From assembly GCA_040756085.1 (NCBI GenBank), contig JBFMAE010000248.1, forward strand, positions 1 through 10,868: a DNA stretch of 10,868 nt, given 5' to 3'. Shown piece by piece: positions 1-6,287 of the stretch. A model generated the notes under the pieces. That model made no database searches. It was not told where the DNA came from and saw only the letters and a list, made by a program, of their open reading frames with translations. Numbering within the stretch: the first letter of the stretch is position 1; every line of letters begins with the position of its first letter. The translations under genes were made by a program, and so were the position numbers. This DNA comes from JBFMAE01 sp040756085 (GTDB lineage Bacteria > Desulfobacterota > BSN033 > UBA1163).

Positions 1-3000
1 CCCTCACCTGTGTCCATCTGAGTTCCGAGGGTACGGGTGGCCAGTACCCGGGCTCGCCAGGTTCCCGGGCCAATCGACCCAACAGACATCCCAGCTCCGA
101 TGAAGGGAGACTTCAGCCGCAGTTCAGGCGTAATCTGAAGCCCGGTCGATATTTCATCCAGCCTTTCCTCAAGGATTCGGTCAGGGTTCTGCTGGAAAAG
201 AAGATGGATAAAATCGAAACCATCTCCCAGGTTCCCGCGCTCTTCGGTATGCCCGAGTAAGAGGGTCTCCCGATCACCGCCCGCCATTCGTCCTACCGAA
301 GCGATGAGCGAGGCTGGCCAGACATAATCGCGATCGAAGATGCGATAGCACGAGGGGTTCAGGTGACAATCGTAAAACCGGTGTGGCAGAGGAACGGGCT
401 GGATCAGACCTCTCAATTGACCGTATCGCCATCCGCAGCCATCCCCTTCTCGAAGAATGCGGGCCGCATTGCATTGACGGTTTCGCTCCAGGCGGTCTTC
501 ATTTTTGAAGATGTCATAAATCCTCTCTTCCAGGTCGTCAAAAATGAGCAGTCGATTCTCCTCCCCTACCGTCTTCTTGATGTCTTTGAATCCAGAAGCG
601 CCCAGAACCTCGATGATCTGGATATTCCAGACCCGGATCAGATTGGCAATCCGTTTTGCAACCGCTGGCGTATCGTAAAGGATTTGGATGCGTTCCCCTT
701 TCAGGAATTTTTGTCGTGCCATTGGATCGACGGTTAGCAACACAGGCCAATCGATCTTGACCCCATTGGCCCCCCGCTGGATCGTCTTTTGCGAATCCGC
801 AGCAGAGCGGATGCCGCCGGCGGCAAGGATGGAAAACCGGTGTCGCAGCTTCTTTCCAACCAGAAAACGATGAACGGCAGGCACGGCATCCGTGGTAAGA
901 TAATATCCTTTTTCCGGATCATAATCCGAGGTGAGGTAAAGGACATCGAAGGGTGAATGAAAAAGAGATTCCAATATTTTCCGGAAGGCAGGGGTGGGCC
1001 GAAGCTCTGAATCCACATCGTCCCTGCCCATTTTAATGACAGCACAGAGAACAGTGGATTTAGAGAAGAGCCCCTTTAATTTATCGACTCGATCAAGCAG
1101 GGTAGGGTCCAATTCGATTTCTACCAAATCGAGAGGATAATCCTTCAGCACTCCGGGCCATTTCCTCCCGGTAAGTAATCCTCTGATGTCATCTGCTGTC
1201 AGCCGGGGAATCAAGGCATTGACCTTATCTCCAATCCTCGGTCCAAAACGCTCAATTTCCTCGAGCCGGAGGGTGAGACGCGTCCCCATGGTGATGGCCG
1301 CATCAAGCATTGCATCCAGCAGCTTCTCTCCCCCATCCATGGGCAGCACATCGAGGATGATGGGGGTTTTCAGTCCGACCAGGCAGGGAGCAGAAGTCTC
1401 GATCTTCTCTTTATGGAAGGTGAGGTATTTGGGTCGCTGGCCCAACTGAATGGCAATGGCATCTGCAGAGCTTTCGTAGAGGAGGTTCTGGGCAGGTCCA
1501 ACGATATGGAAGTGGCCGAAGCGAATGCCGTCATTACCGGAGCCGCGATGGGGATCTCCCTGACCCGTTCCTGAAACAGGAATCTTTCCTGTGGTCGCTT
1601 CCAGGTCGATGTGGGTGATGACCTCACTATTCCAGTAGGGGTCATCCATACGGAGATAGTCCGGATGCAGTTCGACAGAAGTGGCCGGTTGCCCGATAGC
1701 AATCTGAGGACACCGTTCCAAGCAGGCGCCGCAGCCACGACAGAGAATTTCATCATCGATCACCACATGCCGGGGATCTGATTCATCACGCTTACGCACG
1801 CTATACATGCAGGCATCCACGCATGTTCCGCACTGGAGGCAGTACTCCTCGTCAATCAGGACACGATGCCTCGGGAAAGTCTGCCGTTGTTCCCGAATCT
1901 TCTGGTCGAAACCCGTTCGGACCACATCCAGAAACCGATAAAACTCCGGGCTGTTTTCCACTTCCTGGATAAATTGTGTCACTTCCTGGATCGGAAAATC
2001 GATATAGCGGGACAGATACTTCTCCAGGTGATCATAGAGCTGGCGATGCTTCAAGTTGACCTGACACTCCTCATCGCAGCGGCCGCAGCGGAGACAGAAG
2101 TAAAGAGGCAGGACCTTCGCCAACTCGATTCTTTTCATTTTAAGTGCTTTCTTAATGGTGAGCAGCTTTCCCCTGGCTGCGAACGTTTCGTCCCCAGTGG
2201 CATGGTAAATTGGACATCGGGCAACGCATCCTCCGCACTGGGCACAGGAGAGGATATCGTTTGCAATCTCTTCAAGTCCCTGTGGAACGACCGGAATACC
2301 GCGCCGAAAGGTTTCCTCCGGAAGGATAGAAAAAAGTCTGAACAGGAGCCACTGGGTTATGGAGAGCTCAAGGTTAAAGATGTCTGAGTGGAACAAGATC
2401 TTCTGCAGAGGGCCGAGCCTTCCTGAGACACCAAAAAACTTACCCGGATTGAGGATCCCGGCCGGATCCACTTTTTTCTTGTAGCGAACCAGTTGCTTCA
2501 GCTCCTCTTTGGGGTAGAGATCGTGTAAGAAGGGAGTATTCCATATCCCCAGGCCATACGGTTTCCCACGGTAATACTGAACAGCCAGCCTGACCATCAT
2601 CGGGATGAGCAGGAGGTCCGCATAAAAGACGGCTTTCCGGTGATCGGTGGCCAGCATGGCCAGAAAGAGGACATTCCCATCTTTTACCAGGTGGGAAGTA
2701 GGATAGAGGGTGATGCCCAGGCGTTTTCCCCACTCGCTGATCTTCTCATGGTAGGCTGCGCCCTGATCGAGAGGAAGAATCACCTCCGTGGCCAGAAGAG
2801 AGGGTCCGAGAGTTTTGATGGACATGGGAAGGAATCGCTCTTTCCAGAGGTATTGGGCGGATTCCCCATCTGCCATTCGAATTCCTTGTCCATCCAGATA
2901 GACCTTGAACTCATGGGCTTCTTCATCATCCGCAAAAACGGCAAGGACCAGATTCCCATCCTGAATCGCCATTCCTCCATTGGATTGCTCTCTGAGGACA

Positions 3001-3839
3001 CGTATCAATTCAGAATGGTACACGATCAAATCATCAGGCTTGATCGAAGGATGAAGGGATAGCTTCTTTGCAAAGGCATAGGCAGCAGCCGGTTTTTCGA
3101 AGGAGACAATAAATGGATACCATTGGGATGGTTTTGGGCCCACCCGGAGCGTGGCTTTGACAATAATGCCCATCTGTCCCTCAGTGGAGAGGAAACATCC
3201 GATTTCCGGATCTTCTCCCTTCAAGTCCTGAACCTTTCCATCGGGCGTGATTACCCGTATGGAGGCCAACTGGCTCCGTACCGGGCCGTGGCGGAAGGTG
3301 CCGAAACCCATACCTCCGGTGGCCATCCAGCCGGTAAGGGTTCCACCTTTTCCGGAGGTCATGCTGAGGAGGGTCAGGCCATGGCGCTCCAGTTCCCGGT
3401 GGATATCAGAGAAGCGGGCACCCGGGCCCACTGTCAACTGAAGGGTCTCAGGATTCACCGAAATGGTGTCCATTAAACCAAGGTCGATCAGTATTCCACC
3501 GCAGGTAGGAACCGCTCCGCCATATCCCCATGTTCCAGCTCCGCGGACAGTCAACGGAATTTTGTGCTCTCGAGCAAACGCAAAGGTCTCCAGAAGGTGT
3601 TCTTCAGAGGAAGGTTGGAAAATGAGATCGGGCAGGCTCTTGAGTAAAAGATCTCGGATCAAGGGGGGGAGGTCCACATTCAGGTCATGGCGGTAATATT
3701 CAAGCTTCTCCGGATGATCGATGACCCTTAAACCAGGATTCCGGTCTAAAAACTTTTCGAGAGCCTTACTCCAGGTCAATTTAGACTTCTTCTCATTCAT
3801 GAGGTTGATCAACTTCGCATTTTCTTTGCAATCCTTCAT
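1..3839 (-). CDS. Giant multidomain flavin/Fe-S oxidoreductase with glutamate-synthase-like barrels (partial, continues past left edge)
   Basis: Translating the minus strand from ATG at 3839 gives 1279 codons without a stop, running off the window. Residues ~70-470 are a GlcD-like FAD-linked oxidase: FAD loop RGAGTWGYGG (99-108) and C-terminal DPAGILNPGKFF (~456-467). Two HdrC/GlcF-type [4Fe-4S] motifs follow (C532/535/538/542 and C582/585/588/592), then a ferredoxin pair (C667/670/673/677 and C700/703/706/710). Residues ~741-1110 resemble an archaeal-type glutamate synthase FMN barrel (TGKIPVSGTG; AAGGIRSAAD at 1006-1015) but lack the 3Fe-4S cysteines. From ~1244 a second, canonical barrel begins (SPFIGAGMSVGSIG, ...MDTGEG). 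TGA lies four codons upstream of the ATG; AGGGGTG about 10 nt upstream is a plausible ribosome site. No N-terminal glutaminase domain is present. It lies 460 bp downstream of glnA, same strand. A role in glutamate synthesis is inferred; the domain calls are fairly sure, the substrate is not. Confidence 0.85.
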   Translation of the reverse strand, partial: MKDCKENAKLINLMNEKKSKLTWSKALEKFLDRNPGLRVIDHPEKLEYYRHDLNVDLPPLIRDLLLKSLPDLIFQPSSEEHLLETFAFAREHKIPLTVRGAGTWGYGGAVPTCGGILIDLGLMDTISVNPETLQLTVGPGARFSDIHRELERHGLTLLSMTSGKGGTLTGWMATGGMGFGTFRHGPVRSQLASIRVITPDGKVQDLKGEDPEIGCFLSTEGQMGIIVKATLRVGPKPSQWYPFIVSFEKPAAAYAFAKKLSLHPSIKPDDLIVYHSELIRVLREQSNGGMAIQDGNLVLAVFADDEEAHEFKVYLDGQGIRMADGESAQYLWKERFLPMSIKTLGPSLLATEVILPLDQGAAYHEKISEWGKRLGITLYPTSHLVKDGNVLFLAMLATDHRKAVFYADLLLIPMMVRLAVQYYRGKPYGLGIWNTPFLHDLYPKEELKQLVRYKKKVDPAGILNPGKFFGVSGRLGPLQKILFHSDIFNLELSITQWLLFRLFSILPEETFRRGIPVVPQGLEEIANDILSCAQCGGCVARCPIYHATGDETFAARGKLLTIKKALKMKRIELAKVLPLYFCLRCGRCDEECQVNLKHRQLYDHLEKYLSRYIDFPIQEVTQFIQEVENSPEFYRFLDVVRTGFDQKIREQRQTFPRHRVLIDEEYCLQCGTCVDACMYSVRKRDESDPRHVVIDDEILCRGCGACLERCPQIAIGQPATSVELHPDYLRMDDPYWNSEVITHIDLEATTGKIPVSGTGQGDPHRGSGNDGIRFGHFHIVGPAQNLLYESSADAIAIQLGQRPKYLTFHKEKIETSAPCLVGLKTPIILDVLPMDGGEKLLDAMLDAAITMGTRLTLRLEEIERFGPRIGDKVNALIPRLTADDIRGLLTGRKWPGVLKDYPLDLVEIELDPTLLDRVDKLKGLFSKSTVLCAVIKMGRDDVDSELRPTPAFRKILESLFHSPFDVLYLTSDYDPEKGYYLTTDAVPAVHRFLVGKKLRHRFSILAAGGIRSAADSQKTIQRGANGVKIDWPVLLTVDPMARQKFLKGERIQILYDTPAVAKRIANLIRVWNIQIIEVLGASGFKDIKKTVGEENRLLIFDDLEERIYDIFKNEDRLERNRQCNAARILREGDGCGWRYGQLRGLIQPVPLPHRFYDCHLNPSCYRIFDRDYVWPASLIASVGRMAGGDRETLLLGHTEERGNLGDGFDFIHLLFQQNPDRILEERLDEISTGLQITPELRLKSPFIGAGMSVGSIGPGTWRARVLATRTLGTQMDTGE

Positions 3840-4018
3840 GACGGAGCGTCACCCCTGCCTACCGCAGGCACGAACAATGAAAATGATTACTACGAACGAA
3901 TTTCACGAATGGTGACGAAGGATTCCCTATTCGTGTCATTCGCTCTAATTCGTGCTATTCGTTTCTATTTTCTGAGCAATGTTTCATGACGTCTACGTCA
4001 CCCTCGAACGATGAAAAT
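3819..4018. repeat. Imperfect direct repeat spanning the start of the giant gene
   Basis: Copy 1 is 3819-3884 and copy 2 is 3967-4018. Shared blocks in order are ATTTTCT, GCAAT, TTCATGACG, CGTCACCC, CGAAC and ATGAAAAT. Copy 1 contains the start codon (cat at 3837-3839) and about six first codons of the giant gene. It also has a 16-nt insertion, the palindrome CTGCCTACCGCAGGCA, absent from copy 2. Copy 2 therefore looks like a remnant duplicate of the gene start; on the minus strand it reads ATGAAACATTGC and soon hits TAG. Confidence 0.6.
3897..3942. repeat. Inverted repeat built from CGAAT/ATTCG units
   Basis: CGAATTTCACGAAT (3897-3910) is complementary, with two mismatches, to ATTCGTGTCATTCG (3929-3942). 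Further ATTCGTG-like units follow to about 3961. It lies between the two copies of the direct repeat. No coding potential was seen; it looks like a dispersed intergenic repeat. Confidence 0.5.
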
Positions 4019-4024
4019 AGATAC

Positions 4025-4078
4025 TGGGTAAGGGAGGCTTTAGCCTCCCATTTGGGCGACTAAAGTCGCCCCTACCCA
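4025..4078. repeat. Double stem-loop (cloverleaf-like) intergenic repeat
   Basis: Two perfect 7-bp stem-loops sit side by side: GGGAGGC-TTTA-GCCTCCC (4032-4049) and GGGCGAC-TAAA-GTCGCCC (4054-4071). An outer pair TGGGTA (4025-4030) and TACCCA (4073-4078) encloses both, so the whole unit can fold as a three-way junction. There is no T-tract, so it is not an ordinary terminator. The form resembles REP-type palindromic repeats; its genomic copy number cannot be judged here. Confidence 0.7.
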
Positions 4079-4232
4079 CTCTGATATGGTAAATTTTTAT
4101 CCAAATTTTCCTATTTTCTAGGCAATTTCATGTACGACAAACATAACCCACGAATAAAAAAAACTCAACGTATTCTACCCTCCCTTTAGGGAGACCGTGT
4201 CGTAATTAAGGGGAGGAGATGTTTCGAGTAAA

Positions 4233-4265
4233 CCCCGTTAGAAAGGACGCGGCTTTCTAACAGGG
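4233..4265. repeat. Hairpin just downstream of glnA
   Basis: CCCCGTTAGAAAG (4233-4245) pairs with CTTTCTAACAGGG (4253-4265) with one mismatch and a 7-nt loop. It starts 37 nt after the glnA stop and could act as a processing or weak termination signal for glnA. Only three U residues follow on the minus strand, so a dispersed palindromic repeat is equally likely. Confidence 0.5.
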
Positions 4266-4301
4266 TAAATAAAGGGCCGACAGCAAGGGGAACGGAGAGA
4301 A

Positions 4302-5630
4302 TTACAAAATAGGAAGATATTTCTCCAGTTCGAATTGGGAGACATGGGTTCGGTACTGGTCCCATTCGATCTTCTTATTTTCAATAAATTTTTGGAAAAT
4401 ATGATCTCCCAATGCTTCCCTAACCAATTCGCTTTTCTCCGTCAGCTGGATCGCTTCAAATAGATTTCCCGGGAGAGATTCGATCCCATGTCTCTTTCTC
4501 TTCTCTTCAGACATCTCAAAGATGTCCTCCTCAACTGGGTCAGGAAGTTTATAATCTTGTTCAATGCCCTTCAAGCCTGCTGCCAGCATGACGGCGAATG
4601 CCAGATAAGGGTTGCAGGCCGGATCAGGAGACCGAAATTCAATTCTTGTCGCTTTCTCTTTTCCCGGCTTATACATGGGAACCCGGACGAGGGTAGACCG
4701 ATTTCTACGAGCCCAGGAAATGTAGACCGGTGCTTCATAGCCCGGTACGAGCCTCTTGTAGGAGTTCACCCACTGGGAGGTGATGGAGGTGATCTCCTTT
4801 GCATGGTTTAAAACTCCAGCCATATAAGACTTAGCCACCTTGGAGAGATTGAATTCGTCTTTCGGATCGAAGAAGGCATTTTTATCACCCCTGAAAAGGG
4901 ATTGGTGGGTGTGCATCCCGCTACCGTTCTGCCCGAAAATGGGTTTGGGCATGAAGGTCGCATAGACACCATGTCTTAATGCAATTTCCTTAACAACGAG
5001 TCGATAGGTCATTGCATTGTCCGCCATGGTCAGGGCATCGGTGTAACGGAGGTCGATCTCGTGTTGACTGGGTGCCACTTCATGATGGCTGTATTCGACT
5101 TTGATCCCGACCGCTTCTAAGGTGAGGATTGTTTCGCGCCGAAGTTCTGTAGCTACATCGAGCGGTGTGAGATCGAAGTAACCGCCCCTGTCCAATCCCT
5201 CTGGTTTTCCGCCACCACTTTTAAAATAGAAGTACTCCAGTTCAGGACCGACATGGAAGGTGAAGCCGAGGTCCTGAGCCTTTTTCAGGTTTCTTTTTAA
5301 TACCCAGCGAGGGTCCCCTTTGTAAGGGGTTCCATCCGGTTCATAAATATCTGCAAACATCCTGGCCACCGCATTCTCTTTTGGCCTCCAGGGAAGAATC
5401 TGAAAGGTTTTTGGATCGGGCTTAGCGACCATATCACTCTCATCGATGCGAGCGTAACCTTGAATGGAGGAGCCATCAAATCCCATTCCCTCTTCCATAG
5501 CCCCTTCTAATTCATCGATGGTGATGGCAAATCCTTTTAAAAAGCCAAGCACGTCGGTGAACCAGAGTCGAATGAATTTAACATCATTCTCCTTTGCCAG
5601 CTTCAATACCTGCCCTTTTTCTTTATCCAT
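4302..5630 (-). CDS. glnA: Glutamine synthetase, type I-alpha
   Basis: Cytoplasmic enzyme making glutamine from glutamate, ammonia and ATP. The product has 442 residues, the usual size of the GSI-alpha subclass. Visible motifs: FDGSSI (51-56), metal-site GPELEYF (128-134), SHHEVAPSQHEID (181-193), NGSGMHTH (235-242), the KRLVPGYEAP loop with E299 (292-301) and RIEFRSPDPACNPY (329-342). R61 in YARIDESDM corresponds to the Arg of Bacillus GlnA (Arg62) linked to glutamine feedback. The adenylylation site of GSI-beta enzymes (NLYDLPPE) is absent; the region reads DIFEMSEEKRK as in GSI-alpha. Start chosen at 5630 because AAAGGAGG (5643-5636) lies 5 nt upstream; an in-frame ATG at 5669 falls inside a palindrome and has no such site. 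Expression appears to be set by a sigma-54 promoter and a leader terminator. Confidence 0.97.
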   Translation of the reverse strand: MDKEKGQVLKLAKENDVKFIRLWFTDVLGFLKGFAITIDELEGAMEEGMGFDGSSIQGYARIDESDMVAKPDPKTFQILPWRPKENAVARMFADIYEPDGTPYKGDPRWVLKRNLKKAQDLGFTFHVGPELEYFYFKSGGGKPEGLDRGGYFDLTPLDVATELRRETILTLEAVGIKVEYSHHEVAPSQHEIDLRYTDALTMADNAMTYRLVVKEIALRHGVYATFMPKPIFGQNGSGMHTHQSLFRGDKNAFFDPKDEFNLSKVAKSYMAGVLNHAKEITSITSQWVNSYKRLVPGYEAPVYISWARRNRSTLVRVPMYKPGKEKATRIEFRSPDPACNPYLAFAVMLAAGLKGIEQDYKLPDPVEEDIFEMSEEKRKRHGIESLPGNLFEAIQLTEKSELVREALGDHIFQKFIENKKIEWDQYRTHVSQFELEKYLPIL

Positions 5631-5645
5631 CGCATCCTCCTTTAA

Positions 5646-5692
5646 CCCCTCACCCTCCCCTCTCCCCAATGGGGAGAGGGGAGGGTGAGGGG
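5646..5692. repeat. Perfect 22-bp palindrome in the glnA leader
   Basis: A 22-nt C/T-rich arm (5646-5667) is the exact reverse complement of 5671-5692, with a 3-nt loop. In the glnA mRNA it sits between the leader terminator and the ribosome binding site, ending 2 nt before AAAGGAGG. A perfect stem this GC-rich next to the site could affect translation or mRNA stability. It also looks like a dispersed palindromic element that inserted into the leader. Confidence 0.85.
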
Positions 5693-5703
5693 TGATAGAA
5701 TTT

Positions 5704-5753
5704 AAAAAAAAGGCGCCCCTTTTAACCTGTCGATGACAGGTAGAGACGCCTTT
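5704..5753 (-). terminator. Intrinsic terminator inside the glnA leader (attenuator)
   Basis: On the minus strand AAAGGCGUCUCU (5753-5742) pairs over 12 bp, two of them G-U, with AGGGGCGCCUUU (5720-5709). The stem encloses a second perfect 6-bp hairpin CCUGUC-AUC-GACAGG (5740-5726). A run of eight U (5711-5704) forms the last three pairs and the tail. It lies downstream of the sigma-54 promoter and upstream of glnA, with no gene before it on this strand, so it should govern read-through into glnA. Confidence 0.75.
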
Positions 5754-5797
5754 GTCTGCTTTCTAACCTGTCCATCACAGGTAGAGACGCCTTCGTC
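5723..5797 (-). promoter_or_regulatory. Tandem 34-nt leader RNA motifs upstream of glnA
   Basis: Two near-identical 34-nt units occur on the minus strand at 5797-5764 and 5756-5723, 41 nt apart, differing at four positions. Each has a small hairpin (GAC...GUC around an AAGG core), the shared UCUA, then a CCUGU...ACAGG hairpin. Unit 2 can form AGAC-AAAGGC-GUCU, a hexaloop with A1 and G4, and this hairpin excludes the terminator stem that uses the same bases. That is the layout of ANTAR-protein antitermination targets. Unit 1 has G rather than A at loop position 1, so the match is incomplete. I recognise no standard riboswitch, including the glutamine riboswitch. Confidence 0.6.
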
Positions 5798-5831
5798 CGA
5801 TCCGATACCCTCTTATATTAACCAGAAAAGG

Positions 5832-5847
5832 AGCAAATCTTGTGCCA
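5832..5847 (-). promoter_or_regulatory. Sigma-54 (RpoN) promoter for glnA
   Basis: The minus strand reads TGGCAC-AAGAT-TTGCT from 5847 to 5832, an exact match to the -24/-12 consensus TGGCAC-N5-TTGCW. Transcription should begin near 5821, giving a leader of about 190 nt before the glnA ATG. Sigma-54 promoters need an enhancer-binding activator, for nitrogen genes usually NtrC; I found no clear NtrC palindrome in 5850-6000. Confidence 0.88.
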
Positions 5848-6019
5848 TCGGTTTTGATTTGAACAAATAAATTTCCAATTTATAATTCATTGAAATTAAA
5901 AAAGATTTATTTGGTATGGAATTGGTCTTCGATGCAGGTTAATCATTGGAATTGAAATTGGGTGATGGATTTTAAGCAGACTGTTTAGAAATAGACAAGT
6001 GACAGAACATTTCTATACA

Positions 6020-6209
6020 GAGAGTTCTGAAAAACTATCTTTCGCTCTCTGATTTCACACCTGCCTGCCGCAGGCAGGGATTAGGTACCGATTACACAGA
6101 TTAGAAATGCATTGATAATAAAGGAAAATCTGTGAAATCATTTTTTGAAATCCCTGCCTGCGGCAGGCAGGGGTGTAATCAGAGATTTCTGGACTTTTTC
6201 AGAAATCTC
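6020..6209. mobile_element. MITE-like inverted-repeat element with 5-bp target duplication
   Basis: The ends are GAGAGTTCTGAAAAA (6020-6034) and the complement of GAGATTTCTGAAAAA (6209-6195). Arms of about 60 bp match imperfectly and each holds a 19-bp palindrome, CCTGCCTGCCGCAGGCAGG at 6060-6078 and its complement at 6153-6171. Complementarity continues inward (GATTACACAGATT against AATCTGTGAAATC), so the whole element can fold into one long hairpin. ATACA occurs directly outside both ends (6015-6019 and 6210-6214), as expected for transposase-made target duplication. No ORF lies inside. It sits between the glnA promoter and the divergent plus-strand genes; 5848-6014 holds nothing else I could identify. 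Confidence 0.7.
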
Positions 6210-6220
6210 ATACAATAAAA

Positions 6221-6249
6221 TTGACAAATGGAGCCTATTTTCATAAATT
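6221..6249 (+). promoter_or_regulatory. Sigma-70-like promoter for the 6288 gene
   Basis: TTGACA (6221-6226) is followed by 17 bp and TAAATT (6244-6249). The predicted start near 6256 is about 30 nt upstream of the first gene. It begins 7 bp after the MITE target duplication. Confidence 0.6.
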
Positions 6250-6287
6250 TATAACTGAAAATGAAAGGGTGAATGGCTGGAGGCTAT

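Noticed and set aside
363..737. Plus-strand ORF of 124 codons
   Set aside because: It is the antisense shadow of the glutamate-synthase-like part of the giant gene.
1866..2387. Plus-strand ORF of 173 codons
   Set aside because: It lies wholly opposite the Fe-S cysteine motifs and the FAD-domain end of the giant minus-strand gene, which has clear family motifs. The plus-strand translation is low-complexity with no recognisable domain.
4219..4260. 13-codon plus-strand ORF behind GGGGAGGAG
   Set aside because: Most of it is one arm and loop of the 4233-4265 palindrome. A strong-looking ribosome site alone does not support a gene.
4488..4811. Plus-strand ORF of 107 codons
   Set aside because: It is antisense to conserved glnA coding sequence.
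5631..5669. Longer glnA start at 5669
   Set aside because: The extension is translated from the 22-bp palindrome and has no ribosome site, whereas 5630 has AAAGGAGG 5 nt upstream and fits the family length.
5704..5797. Glutamine (glnA) riboswitch or tandem glycine riboswitch
   Set aside because: The conserved cores of those classes, as I know them, are not present; only the tandem layout is similar.
5723..5797. CRISPR array
   Set aside because: There are only two 34-nt units with a 7-nt gap, which is far too short for a spacer, and they form part of a terminator.
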